Below are positions 35,001 through 44,300 of a stretch of DNA of 64,000 nucleotides, piece after piece; position 1 is the first letter of the stretch, and every line of letters starts with the position of its first letter. The DNA lies in the NCBI GenBank assembly GCA_039621445.1, contig CP154954.1:10063521-10127520 (forward strand), read 5' to 3'. A model generated the notes under the pieces. It was not told the DNA's origin and made no database searches. It was given only the letters and a program-made list of their open reading frames with translations. A program made the translations under genes and the position numbers. The stretch is from Euglena gracilis. Its lineage: Eukaryota > Euglenida > Euglenophyceae > Euglenales.

Positions 35001-36108
35001 TTTTGGGTTATTGATGGAATTGGGTTAGGGTTAGGAGTTTGGCCTAATTTTCAGGCTAACGTGCACATCTAACACTAATGAATAAGTTAGGCCCTTAATA
35101 ATCTAATAAACTCAACAAAGAAGACAATGTGTGTGTGCATATGTATGTACATGGATGTACATGTATGCATACATGTATATATGCACATACAGATATACAT
35201 GTACATGTGTATGATACATGCATTACACATATATGCATGTACGGTATGTAGGGGGGGTCATATAGCCAATCCAGGGGGTTATTGATGGAATATGGTTTGG
35301 TATATTTTTTTCGTTTTTTTTTTTGCCTCAATCCCCTCACATCTTTTGCTGGTGAAATTTCAGTAAATTTTCATATTTCCAAGGTCATTACCCACGACTT
35401 TGGTCGTTGAACATGGTCGCTTCACCCATGAATCATGGGTGAAGCGCCGGTGTTGCAATTTCACAGTGCACGGAACCAGTGGGTTGCAAGTTTGCATTCT
35501 GTTATCTTTGCTTTGTTTCTCTTAGCCGACCGCTGTCCCCTCCGTGCCCCCTCTGCGCAGGTTTATTCAAACACGTGGACATCCAAAAGTACGGCAACAA
35601 GTCTCAGACCGACCACGTGTACCACGGCCGCCGAGGGGTCCAGGGCGTCGCTGAAGCTGCATACCCCCCTCCCCCCCCGAGGCGGGGGGGCCAGCCAGCC
35701 GCAGCCCTTTTCCACCCAGCCGCCTTTTCCATTCAGCCCAAGTTCTCCCAGCTCTGAGCTGACCATGCTGAAAGCGCAGAGCCGGGTCGTTCCGCGACAC
35801 CCTGGAGGGGACAGAAAAGACGCAAAGCCTCACAGACGGTAACCCCCCGTCTTTTCCCTCCATTGTGGGTCTGCTTTGTGCAGTGCTGTTGATGCTTGTT
35901 GCCGCAGGAAGGTTCCGTATGGTTCTGGATGTTTGTGTTGCGCTTTGCCTCATTCCGTGGAGCTCTGTGAGATTATCTGCTCCCCCCAAACCTGCCCCTT
36001 CTCTTTACGAAAAACAGCCTGGCCTACCACGAAACCTCCCGCGAGGTCACGCCTCCTAACCGAAACTTTCACACCGTCTTCTCGGACGTGGCCCCACGCC
36101 GCCATCCG
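31937..36108 (+). CDS. unrecognised multi-exon gene upstream of the SEC14 exons
   Basis: Exons by phase continuity: 31937-32091, 32423-32491, 32682 to about 32728 (frame uncertain), 33004-33089, 33731-33803, 34210-34306, 35561-35635, 35908-35971 (weak) and 36018-36108. The protein starts MPTPTVNVVRYRSHYQYGYP and continues with QKKYPRPAACQMNFTFG, FKAAFWRQHLSPIAHTCGPA, DTLDTKPETWKAKHLTVAFT, FKHVDIQKYGNKSQTDHVYH and EVTPPNRNFHTVFSDVAP. It is rich in Tyr, His and Cys and hydrophilic overall, with no membrane segment or motif that I know. The reading then runs toward the (CCA)n array. No stop is found before it, so this may be the 5' half of the SEC14 gene at 48,868. Confidence 0.5.
32423..32491 (+). 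CDS. unrecognised gene, exon 2
   Basis: Canonical TTGCAG acceptor and TTCGG|GTGAAC donor. Reads YTMAEMQKKYPRPAACQMNF. Confidence 0.55.
33004..33089 (+). CDS. unrecognised gene, exon with LFRSVFTHMCLVQG
   Basis: After CTCCAG it reads LFRSVFTHMCLVQGDRVLGI, then VWQIPPAN. TGG at its end (33,087-33,089) is repeated at 33,728-33,730, just before exon 33731. Joining there gives PPANGRALFKAAFW. Confidence 0.45.
33380..33500. repeat. degenerate AATCAT/AATCAG hexamer repeat
   Basis: About 18 imperfect units such as AATCATAATCACAATCAGAA, inside an intron of the unrecognised gene. Confidence 0.85.
33731..33803 (+). CDS. unrecognised gene, exon with FKAAFWRQHLSPIAHTC
   Basis: GC-rich third positions. 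Ends CCCAG|GCCAAC, a GC donor in phase 0, with TGTGCAG as the next acceptor at 34,209. Confidence 0.5.
34210..34306 (+). CDS. unrecognised gene, exon with CRCFEDTLDTKPETW
   Basis: Reads FRFLTNCRCFEDTLDTKPET and ends GAAG|GTGACT in phase 1. The next exon completes FTEGLFKHVD with canonical sites. Confidence 0.6.
34945..35290. repeat. foldback modules around GGTTATACG/CGTATAACC and CA/TG-rich repeat
   Basis: GGTTATACGCCCCCC faces GGGGGGTCGTATAACC. GGGGGGTCATATAGCCAATC recurs at 35,251. Between them is a TACATG/CATGTA-rich stretch (35,130-35,240). Confidence 0.65.
35561..35635 (+). CDS. unrecognised gene, exon with FKHVDIQKYGNKSQTD
   Basis: Acceptor CTGCGCAG. Reads LFKHVDIQKYGNKSQTDHVY and then HGRR. 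The 3' edge reads CGAG|GGG and has no in-frame GT. Confidence 0.6.
36018..36108 (+). CDS. unrecognised gene, last exon before the (CCA)n array
   Basis: After AAACAG it reads LAYHETSREVTPPNRNFHTV, then FSDVAPRRHP, with CATCCG|GTTGCC as a possible phase-0 donor. If that donor is used, the intron contains the whole (CCA)n array and the retrotransposon. Confidence 0.5.
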
Positions 36109-36384
36109 GTTGCCTTGCTTTCCTGTTCCGCGGTGCTCACTGCGGGCTGTCACACAGGAAGTGTGGCTTGCGTCCACCAGATCCCATTTGATGATCAGCC
36201 CACCCACCAGTGCGCATCACGTCTTTTGGCACCTCTTTTTCTTCACATTTCCTTTCCACTCTTGTGGTGTTTTGAATTTGAGGGCTGTGGCAACCCCCCC
36301 ATGACTTGGTTCCACCCTTGCCTTTGGCAGTGGCTGGGCATATTTCCAGTAAAAGCGCCGAGACAGTGGCGATCACGACAGCAG

Positions 36385-37922
36385 CCACCACCACCACCAC
36401 CACCACCACCACCACCACCACCACCACCACCACCACCACCACCACCACCACCACCACCACCACCACCACCACCACCACCACCACCACCACCACCACCACC
36501 ACCACCACCACCACCACTTCCTCTCCAACCACGAACATCACCGTCCCCCACCACCACCACCACCACCACCACCACCACCACCACCACCACCACCACCACC
36601 ACCACCACTTCCCACCACCTCCACCACCACCACCACCACACCACTACCACCCACCACCACCACCACCACCACCACCACCACCACCACCACCACCACCACC
36701 ACCACCACCACCACCACCACCACCACCACCACCACCACCACCACCACCACCACCACCACCACCACCACCACCACCACCACCACCACCACCACCACCACCA
36801 CCACCAACCACCACCACCACCACCACCACCACCACCACCCCCCCACCACCACCACCACCACCACCCACCACCACCACCACCACCACACCACCACACCACC
36901 ACCACCACCACCACCACCACCACCACCACCACCACCACCACCACCACCCACCACCCCCACCACCACCACCACCACCACCACCACCACCACCACCACCACC
37001 ACCACCACCACCACCACCACCACCACCACCACCACCACCACCACCACCACCACCACCACCACCACCACCACCACCACCACCACCACCACCACCACCACCA
37101 CCACCACCACCACCACCACCACCACCCCCACCCCCACCCCCCCCCCCCCCACCCCCACCACCACCACCACCACCACCACCACCACCACCACCACCACCAC
37201 CACCACAACAGAACCACCACCACCACCACCACCACCACCACCACCACCACCACAACCACCACCACCACCACCACCTCACCCCCACCACCACCACCACCAC
37301 CACTACCACCACCACCACCACCACCACCACCACCACCACCACCACCACCACCACCACCACCACCACCACCACCACCCCCACCACCACCACCACCACCACC
37401 ACCACCACCACCACCACCACCACCACCACCACCCACCACCACCACCAACCACCACCCCCACCACCACCCCCACCACCACCACCACCACCACCACCACCAC
37501 CACCACCACCACCACCACCACCACCAACCACCACCACCACCACCCACCACCACCACCACCAACCACCACCAACACCACCACCACCCACCACCACCACCAC
37601 CCACCACCACCACCACCACCACCACCAACACCACCAACCACCCCCACCACCACCACCACCACCACCACCACCACCACCACCACCACCACCACCACCACCA
37701 CCACCACCACCACCACCACCACCACCACCACCAGCACACACCACACCACCCACCACCACCACCACCACCACCACCACCACCACCACCACCACCACCACCA
37801 CCACCACCACCACCACCACCACGACCACCACCACCACGACCACCACCACCACCACCACCCCACCACCACCACCACCACCACCACCACCACCACCACCACC
37901 ACCACCACCAACACCCCCACCA
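36385..37922. repeat. (CCA)n microsatellite, left part
   Basis: About 1.5 kb of almost pure CCA units on the plus strand, with sparse slips (CCCC, AACC, ACAACAG). All three plus frames stay open as poly-Pro, poly-His and poly-Thr; none is a gene. It ends where the retrotransposon begins. Confidence 0.97.
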
Positions 37923-37966
37923 AGTATGGTTGCAGCTTCTTTCTTCTGAAGGCCCCCTCACCCTTG

Positions 37967-40324
37967 ATGACCTTGACCCCCTTTGACCCCTTGACCGTCT
38001 CCTCGAGGATATGCTGTCCCCATGGAGACTGCCCCCCTTGCGCTACGGCTTCGGACGCGACCGTCTTGTGGGCGATGAGCTCCAAGGCCCGCAACCGCCG
38101 GCAGCATGCTCTGAATGGGAACCCCCGCGGAGACCGCCTCGGGGCTCGCCGGACACCCACGCCCGCGCCTGCCACACGCTTGGAGCCGCGGCAACTGCAG
38201 GAGCTCCAGCTGGCGGCGACTCTTCGCGCTGCTGGCTGGACACTACCCACCTCCGTGGCCCCCGATGCGGCGGTCCGCGTGTACGACACGCGGCTGGACC
38301 CAGAATGGCTCCGAGGGCTGGCCCATGACCTCGAGTCCGGCCAGATGGCTGACCTGCAAGGCATATGCGTTGTCGGAGGCGACTTCGCTTCTGGCCCAGA
38401 TGTCGTGGATGCCGACGCCTTGCAGACGTCGGTGGCCCGACCATGGGGCCCCGGGGGGGCCCACTTGCTGCTCGTACCACCGCGCCCCCACTTGGAGAAG
38501 TGGCTGGAGAGGGTGCGGTTGCAGATCCCGTTGGAAGACGCCGCGTCCGTCGTCGCCGTCCTCGCGGTGGTGGAGCGCCGGCGCTGCCCAGCCCAGCTGA
38601 ACGCGGACACCCTCCGTCACCTGCTCCCCCAGGCCGTCGCCCTCTTCGACGACCCGCAGCTGGCCGTGGACATCATCGCCGTGGGCGAGCGGGCCCCCAT
38701 CCGCCGCGTGCCCGCGGACTCTCGGCAGCTCCCCCCGCCGACCTGGGAAACCGCGTTCCTTCCCCGGAATAAGGTCCTCGTGGCCCTGCGGGTGCGCCGC
38801 GCAGGCACCGATCGCCCCTTGCTGAGCGGTACGTGGATCCGCGGCCTACCCCCTGACCCTGAACCCTCTGCCGTGGAGCTCCTGCGGGTGGAGTATGTAG
38901 CACCCCCGGCGACCCGACAGCGGCAAGTCGAACGAGAGGCTCGCCGGGCGCTGGAGAAGCTGGCTGGGGCGATGGGCATTACTTTCGGCCCTGCCCACCG
39001 CCTTCAGCAGGTGCAGTTGACCCATGGGGGCTTGGCGGCCATCTTGGCCGTGCCGCGGGCCGAGGCTTCGCGCTGGCTGCGCGGCTCTGGCTGCGCTGGG
39101 GTGTTCCTGCGACCCTTCTGGACGGCGGACACCTCCCCAGCGCTCAATCGCGCCAACTTCAACCTGGTGTGGCTCCGCGGGCGCCGGGAGGAGGCGGCGG
39201 CCTTGTGGGAGAAGCTCCACGCGATGGAGGGCTTCGCGGGCTTGCTGCCTTCGGAAAAGGATGTGGCCGTCCGCATCGTTGGTGGTCCTGGACGTGGGGA
39301 GCTGGAGGCGCAGATCCGCTTCCTCCTCGGTGACGCCAAGGCCAACATCCACGTCCCCGTCCGGGGTGCGGTCTGGTGGCGGCTGGGCCCTCTCGAGGAC
39401 GCCGACGTCTTCCAGCTGCCGTCGCTGCTCGCCCAGCTGGGTTTGCAGCCGCTGCAGACACGCCTTGCCGCCGCCGGGCCGTTCCGTCGAGCGGCCTACG
39501 TGCAGGCCGTGGGCACCTCCTTCGACACGGGCGGGTGGGGACGTTCATGCGCTGCACGACTCACCCCGGCGTCCGCCCCGCCGCGTTCTGCGCCTCGTTC
39601 TTCGCCACGATCTGCGCCACGATCTGCCTCACCCTCCTCAGCGCTGCCACCCTCCTCGACGTGGGGCGGTGCACGGAAGATCCCCCCCCCGTCATCCATG
39701 GCCGCCCCAGCCACCCGGCCCACCCTGTCCGCCCCGTCCTCACCGGCTTGGCCACCCCCTGCCCCCCCAGGCTCGCGGAAGGAGCGCCTTGCAGCACAGC
39801 GACAGCAAGTCCTCACGCCGGCAGGGGAACCGGCCCCGCGGGCCCCCTTCGCCGCCCCTGCGCCTCCTCCGATGTCCACCGCGACGGACAATCTCGTGCT
39901 GGAGCTGCGTGAGATGCGCCGCGCCTTGGAGGGTCTTCAACGCCAACTCGCCGCGGTGCAGGAGGAGAACGCCACGCTCCGTCGGCAACTCGCCGCCGCT
40001 ACTTCCTCTAACCGCCGCCTGCCGCGCCCCCTCAGTGTCCCCCCCTATGAGCCCTCTCCTCCCGCTGGTCACCCATCCGAGCCCCTCTCCCCAACGCGGC
40101 CGCTGTCCACCCCCGGCGACGTGCGCGACCGGCGCGACGCAGAGGCCCTGCTCGCGCAGGACGAGGCGATCGCCGCCAGCTTGGGCGGAGACTCCCCGAT
40201 GACCCCCGCCGCGCTCTCCGGTGCTAAGCGTCCTACCGACCCCGCCGTGCTGACCACGCCGGAGAAGGACAAGCAGAAGCTGCCTCGCCGCTCTGCTTCG
40301 GTGGGCGCTGCCCACCATGACTGA
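37967..40324 (+). CDS. LINE ORF1 protein
   Basis: Up to 785 residues from ATG 37,967 (45 nt from the element's 5' edge); ATG 38,075 (MSSKARNRRQH) is an alternative start with a basic N-terminus. ORF1 proteins of LINEs bind RNA and act as chaperones. Here I see an N-terminal basic stretch, a long globular part with no fold that I can name, a Pro/Ser linker, and a coiled coil near 39,890-40,010 (LRQL/LEGLQRQL-type heptads). It ends at TGA 40,322-40,324, overlapping the ORF2 ATG. Confidence 0.75.
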   Translation: MTLTPFDPLTVSSRICCPHGDCPPCATASDATVLWAMSSKARNRRQHALNGNPRGDRLGARRTPTPAPATRLEPRQLQELQLAATLRAAGWTLPTSVAPDAAVRVYDTRLDPEWLRGLAHDLESGQMADLQGICVVGGDFASGPDVVDADALQTSVARPWGPGGAHLLLVPPRPHLEKWLERVRLQIPLEDAASVVAVLAVVERRRCPAQLNADTLRHLLPQAVALFDDPQLAVDIIAVGERAPIRRVPADSRQLPPPTWETAFLPRNKVLVALRVRRAGTDRPLLSGTWIRGLPPDPEPSAVELLRVEYVAPPATRQRQVEREARRALEKLAGAMGITFGPAHRLQQVQLTHGGLAAILAVPRAEASRWLRGSGCAGVFLRPFWTADTSPALNRANFNLVWLRGRREEAAALWEKLHAMEGFAGLLPSEKDVAVRIVGGPGRGELEAQIRFLLGDAKANIHVPVRGAVWWRLGPLEDADVFQLPSLLAQLGLQPLQTRLAAAGPFRRAAYVQAVGTSFDTGGWGRSCAARLTPASAPPRSAPRSSPRSAPRSASPSSALPPSSTWGGARKIPPPSSMAAPATRPTLSAPSSPAWPPPAPPGSRKERLAAQRQQVLTPAGEPAPRAPFAAPAPPPMSTATDNLVLELREMRRALEGLQRQLAAVQEENATLRRQLAAATSSNRRLPRPLSVPPYEPSPPAGHPSEPLSPTRPLSTPGDVRDRRDAEALLAQDEAIAASLGGDSPMTPAALSGAKRPTDPAVLTTPEKDKQKLPRRSASVGAAHHD

Positions 40325-41333
40325 CATATCTTACCCTGGCGCCCGGCTCGGGCGGGAGCCGGTCGTCACACCCCTCGGAGCCGCCGGATCAAGACCCGCT
40401 TCCCCCTCCCCAGTCACCGCCCCGCCGCCAGCCCCTTCCCGTCCGCCCCTTCTCCGCATCGGCACGTGGAACATGTCCCACTGGACACCCGCCAAGGTGG
40501 CCGCGGTGGCCTCCCTTCCCTTCGATATCCTGGCAGTGCAGGAGACCCACCTCGCCCCCGTGCTGCTGGAGCGCGCGCACACCACCACCCGCCACCTGCA
40601 GCTGCACCTGCACCATGGACGCCCCGCCCCCCCCTTGGAGCACTCCGAGCATGCCCGCTCTGTCGGAGTGGGCTTTCTCTGCCGCAGCGGCCTCCCCGTC
40701 TCCCCGATGGTCCCCCAGTTTCCTGCGTGGTGCCGCCTGGTGTCCATGCGGCGCCTGCACGCCGTCTCCCTCCCGCCGCGCCCTGACCTCCCCCGCGGTC
40801 TGCTGCTGCTCTCCGTGTACGCCCCGCTGGATCGGCAGTCTGCAGAGCGCGCCAGCTTCGACCTCGCCTTCCGCGAACTCTCCCACTCCCTCGACATGCA
40901 GGTACCCACACTGCTGCTGGGGGACTGGAACGGCTCCGTGCTGCCCTCCCGGGATTACAGCAGTCGCAGCGGCCGCCAGCGTACCCCCTGCCCCCTGCTG
41001 GCCCACCTCACGGGTCCCGGAGCCCCGTGGACTGACGCCCATGCAGCCCTCCTCCCCGAACCCCTCCCCATGACCTTCCACTCCCCCCAGCTGTCCGGCC
41101 AGGTGGCGGCCTCCCGGATCGACCTCATCCTGGCCAACAACGCCGCCATGCCCCTCCTCCGCGGCGCCTCCGTGGAGTCGGACTTCCGCGATGGGGGTCA
41201 CTCACCGTGCTTCGTCTCCCTGTCCCTCTCCGCCGGACGCCTGGAATGGCGCCCCCCCGTGGACCGCCCACCGCCCCCCTGTACGGCCCCTCCGCCGACC
41301 TCTTGCAGTCCTCCGCGTGGAGCGAGATCCTGA
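40317..41333 (+). CDS. LINE ORF2 segment: EEP (APE-like) endonuclease
   Basis: Motifs in order: GTWNM (residues 49-53), VQETH with the metal-binding Glu at 76, LLGDWNG (201-206), RIDLILANN (267-275) and DGGHSP (292-297) with the catalytic His. The usual SDH triad reads GGH here, so the Asp before His is replaced by Gly, although an Asp lies two residues earlier. This domain would set target specificity for the CCA repeat. The frame runs on to a stop at 41,333, but coding sense moves to the next frame near 41,260. Confidence 0.85.
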   Translation: MTDISYPGARLGREPVVTPLGAAGSRPASPSPVTAPPPAPSRPPLLRIGTWNMSHWTPAKVAAVASLPFDILAVQETHLAPVLLERAHTTTRHLQLHLHHGRPAPPLEHSEHARSVGVGFLCRSGLPVSPMVPQFPAWCRLVSMRRLHAVSLPPRPDLPRGLLLLSVYAPLDRQSAERASFDLAFRELSHSLDMQVPTLLLGDWNGSVLPSRDYSSRSGRQRTPCPLLAHLTGPGAPWTDAHAALLPEPLPMTFHSPQLSGQVAASRIDLILANNAAMPLLRGASVESDFRDGGHSPCFVSLSLSAGRLEWRPPVDRPPPPCTAPPPTSCSPPRGARS

Positions 41334-44300
41334 CTTCCTGGGAAGCCTCGCCAGAGGTGGCCGCCCTGTCCCCGGACCGCGACCACACGCTCGAGTCCCT
41401 CTCGGCCGCCCTGCACGCGGCCCTGCAGCGTCTGGTCAGTCTGGCTGGCGGCTGGACGCGGCGCGCCCCGCACCGCCGGCCTGCGTACGAGTCCGTGAAG
41501 GTGGTGCACCTCCGTGGCACGCTCGCGGAGCTGCACCGCCTGGAGCGCCTCACCGCCCGCCCGCCCTCCACCGGCCCATGGCCCTGGTCCTGGGTCCGCC
41601 TGCTGGATTCCCTCGCCGCCCGCGGTGTCCACCTCCCCCGCACGACCGTCCCCGCCCTCCGCAGCGCCATCTCCGCAGCGTCCGCCGCCCGCCGCACCGC
41701 CCTGGACAGCGCCCTCCAAGCCCACCGCCGCGCCCGCCATACCCGGTGGCGGGACGCCCTCCCCCAGCTGTGGCACGAGCGCCCCGCAGTGATCTTCCGC
41801 TGGCTCAAGGCGGAAGCCCCTCCCTTTGGCGCTCGGCCCATCCTCGACGCCTCCGGCTACCAGTGCATGACCCATGCCGCCGTCGACCAAGTGGTCCAGT
41901 CCTTCTGGGTGGACAGTGTACTGCGCCAGCACGCCTCCCAGGACCCCGCAGCCCGCTGGAGCGCCTTCCTCTCCTCGGAGTTCGGTGCCCATCTGCCGAC
42001 CGCCTCGTGGCCCTCGGTACCCTGGACGACAGAGCGGGTGCGGTCCGCCCTCCGCAGCATGCGGGATGGCGCCGCCCCGGGCATCACCGGCATCCCCCTG
42101 GCAGCGTGGAAGGCCATGCCGACATGGTGGTACGCTGCTGTGGCGCGCCTCCTCGCTCTGGTGGAGCAACAGCGCCGCTGGCCCCAGGAGTGGCTGCAGG
42201 CCTACGTGGCCATGGTGCCCAAGTCCTCTGGCGGCGTCCGACCCCAAGACCAGCGGCCCATCACCGTCCTGGAGCTGATCTATCGAGTGTGGGCCAAGGG
42301 GACTGTCACCTCCTGGGCCTCCACGCTGGAGCAGTTCGTGCTGAGTGACGCCGCCTTCGGCTTCCGTTCGCAGCGGGGTACACTGCCCGCGGCACAGGTG
42401 GTCGCGGACCTCATCGAGCGCTCCGCACGCGAGGACTCCGAGCTGTGGCTTGCGTCCTTCGACGTGATGAAGTGCTTCGACTCCCTCCCGTGGTGGGCGG
42501 TGTTCGGCACCCTCCGACATGCGGGAGTCCCAGCAGCCACGGTGGACTGCTTCGAGGCGTTCTACACCTCCGTCTCCCGGCGCTTCCGGTATGGCCACGT
42601 CGACGGCTCCTCATGGCGCGCGGCCAATGGCCTGGCCCAAGGCTGCCCTGCCAGCCCTGATCTCTTGAACATCCTGTTCGAGGGGTTCCACCGATGGGCG
42701 GCCACCTCCAGCTGCGGGGTGCATATCGCCGGACACCACGTGGCCTCCCTCAGCTTCGCCGACGATCTCGTCCTGGTGGGCTCCGGCCGTGACGCTATCA
42801 CATCCCTCATCTCCGCCTACCTGCGCTGGTGCGCCTTGCTGGGCGTCCGCGTGACGAAGGTGCAGCTATGGTCGTCCCTCGGCGCGGGCCTCTCCGTCCC
42901 TGTCCCGAACATGGTCCTGACCTCCGCCGCGAGCTTCCGCTTCGTGGGTATCGAGCTCGGAATGCGGGAGCCCGCGGCCTCACGGGTCCACTTTGCCCCC
43001 CGGGTGGAGAAGGCCCTGGCTGCTGCCCACCGCCTCCGCTCCCTGCCGCTCCCCGCCGCCGTCTGCTGCACCTTGTGGCGCACCGCCGTGCTGCCCCAAG
43101 CCCTCTACGGCTGCCAGCTGCGCAACCTGCTGCCTGCGGACGTAGCCCTCCTCGCCGCCGCCGGGAAGTCCCTGCTCCACAAACCCCCGCTGGAGCTCAA
43201 CCTCTGGCGCAGCCCCGACGTGGCCATGGGCCTCCCCCTCGGCGCCTCAGCCGTCCGCGAGCCCCTCGCGGAGGCCCGCCTGTTGCAGCTGCAGTGGCTC
43301 CAGCTGATCGCCAACTCCCCCGGCCTGGTCGGCTGCCTCCACCGCGCCATCGCCTGCCCCGGCCCTGACTGGCTCGAGCACTCCGTCGCCCTCCGTGCCG
43401 CCCTGCAGGCCGTCTCGTGGACCGTGCGCCGTAACCCGGCTTGCCCACGAGCCTCACAGTGGCCCGCGCTGTCCCCCGAACCCCCGTATCCCGGAGACGT
43501 GACCTTGACCGCGATGGACCGCCTCCCCGCCCCCGGTGCGGCCTTCACGGACGGCTCGCTAGGCCGCCGAGGCGGTGCCGCAGCGTGGTTCCCCGACACC
43601 GAGGACTTCTCCCTGATCAGTGTCCCCGCCCCCCGCAGCAGTACCCACTGTGAGCTGGCGGCCCTCGGCGCTGCCCTCCGGCGCTGCCCCTCAGAGGTGT
43701 TCTCCGACAGCCTGTGCTCCCTTCAGCTGCTGCTTCGCTGGGGTTCCCGCTCCACCGCCGCCGCCCTCCGCTGCGTCGACCGCTTCGATGTCCGCCACGT
43801 GCTGGAGCTCGCCCGCAGCTGCCCCTCCGCCCCCCCGCTGCACAAGGTGCAGGCCCACCAGGAGGACGCCATCGCCTCCGGTCACCCCCTCGCCATCGGC
43901 AACGACCAGGCCGACTCCCTCGCCAAGCGGGCCGCCCGAGACACCGGCCTCCCCGTCTGGGATCCGCCCCCCTCCTGCCGCGACGCCGTCGAGCTGCTGG
44001 ACCCCTCCGGCGCCCCCGTCATCGACGTGCTGTCCGCCTTCCCCGTGACCTGGTGGCGTCGTCAACGCCGTTCCTGGGGACCCCCTGGCACCCGCCCCCG
44101 CCTCGAGCTGCTGTACCCCCGTGGAGATGGACTTCGACTGGCCCTCCTCGGTCGCCATCTTCCTGCGGCCTTGCTGCGCGTCAGGCCAGTTCCGCCACCC
44201 GGTGGCCCCAGCAGTGGTGAAGTGGGTCGCCCGCGTCCGGAGCGGCTGCCTGGCCACCCAAGCCCGCCGCCTCCGATGCCGATGGGTCGACTCCGCGCTA

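Noticed and set aside
36088-37986. Long open frames of Pro, His and Thr (and Gly, Val, Trp on the minus strand) through the CCA array
   Set aside because: Pure consequence of a stop-free triplet repeat; all three frames are equally open.
39024-40202. Arg/Ser-rich 392-residue frame and several minus frames within the LINE
   Set aside because: Shadows of ORF1 caused by extreme GC3.
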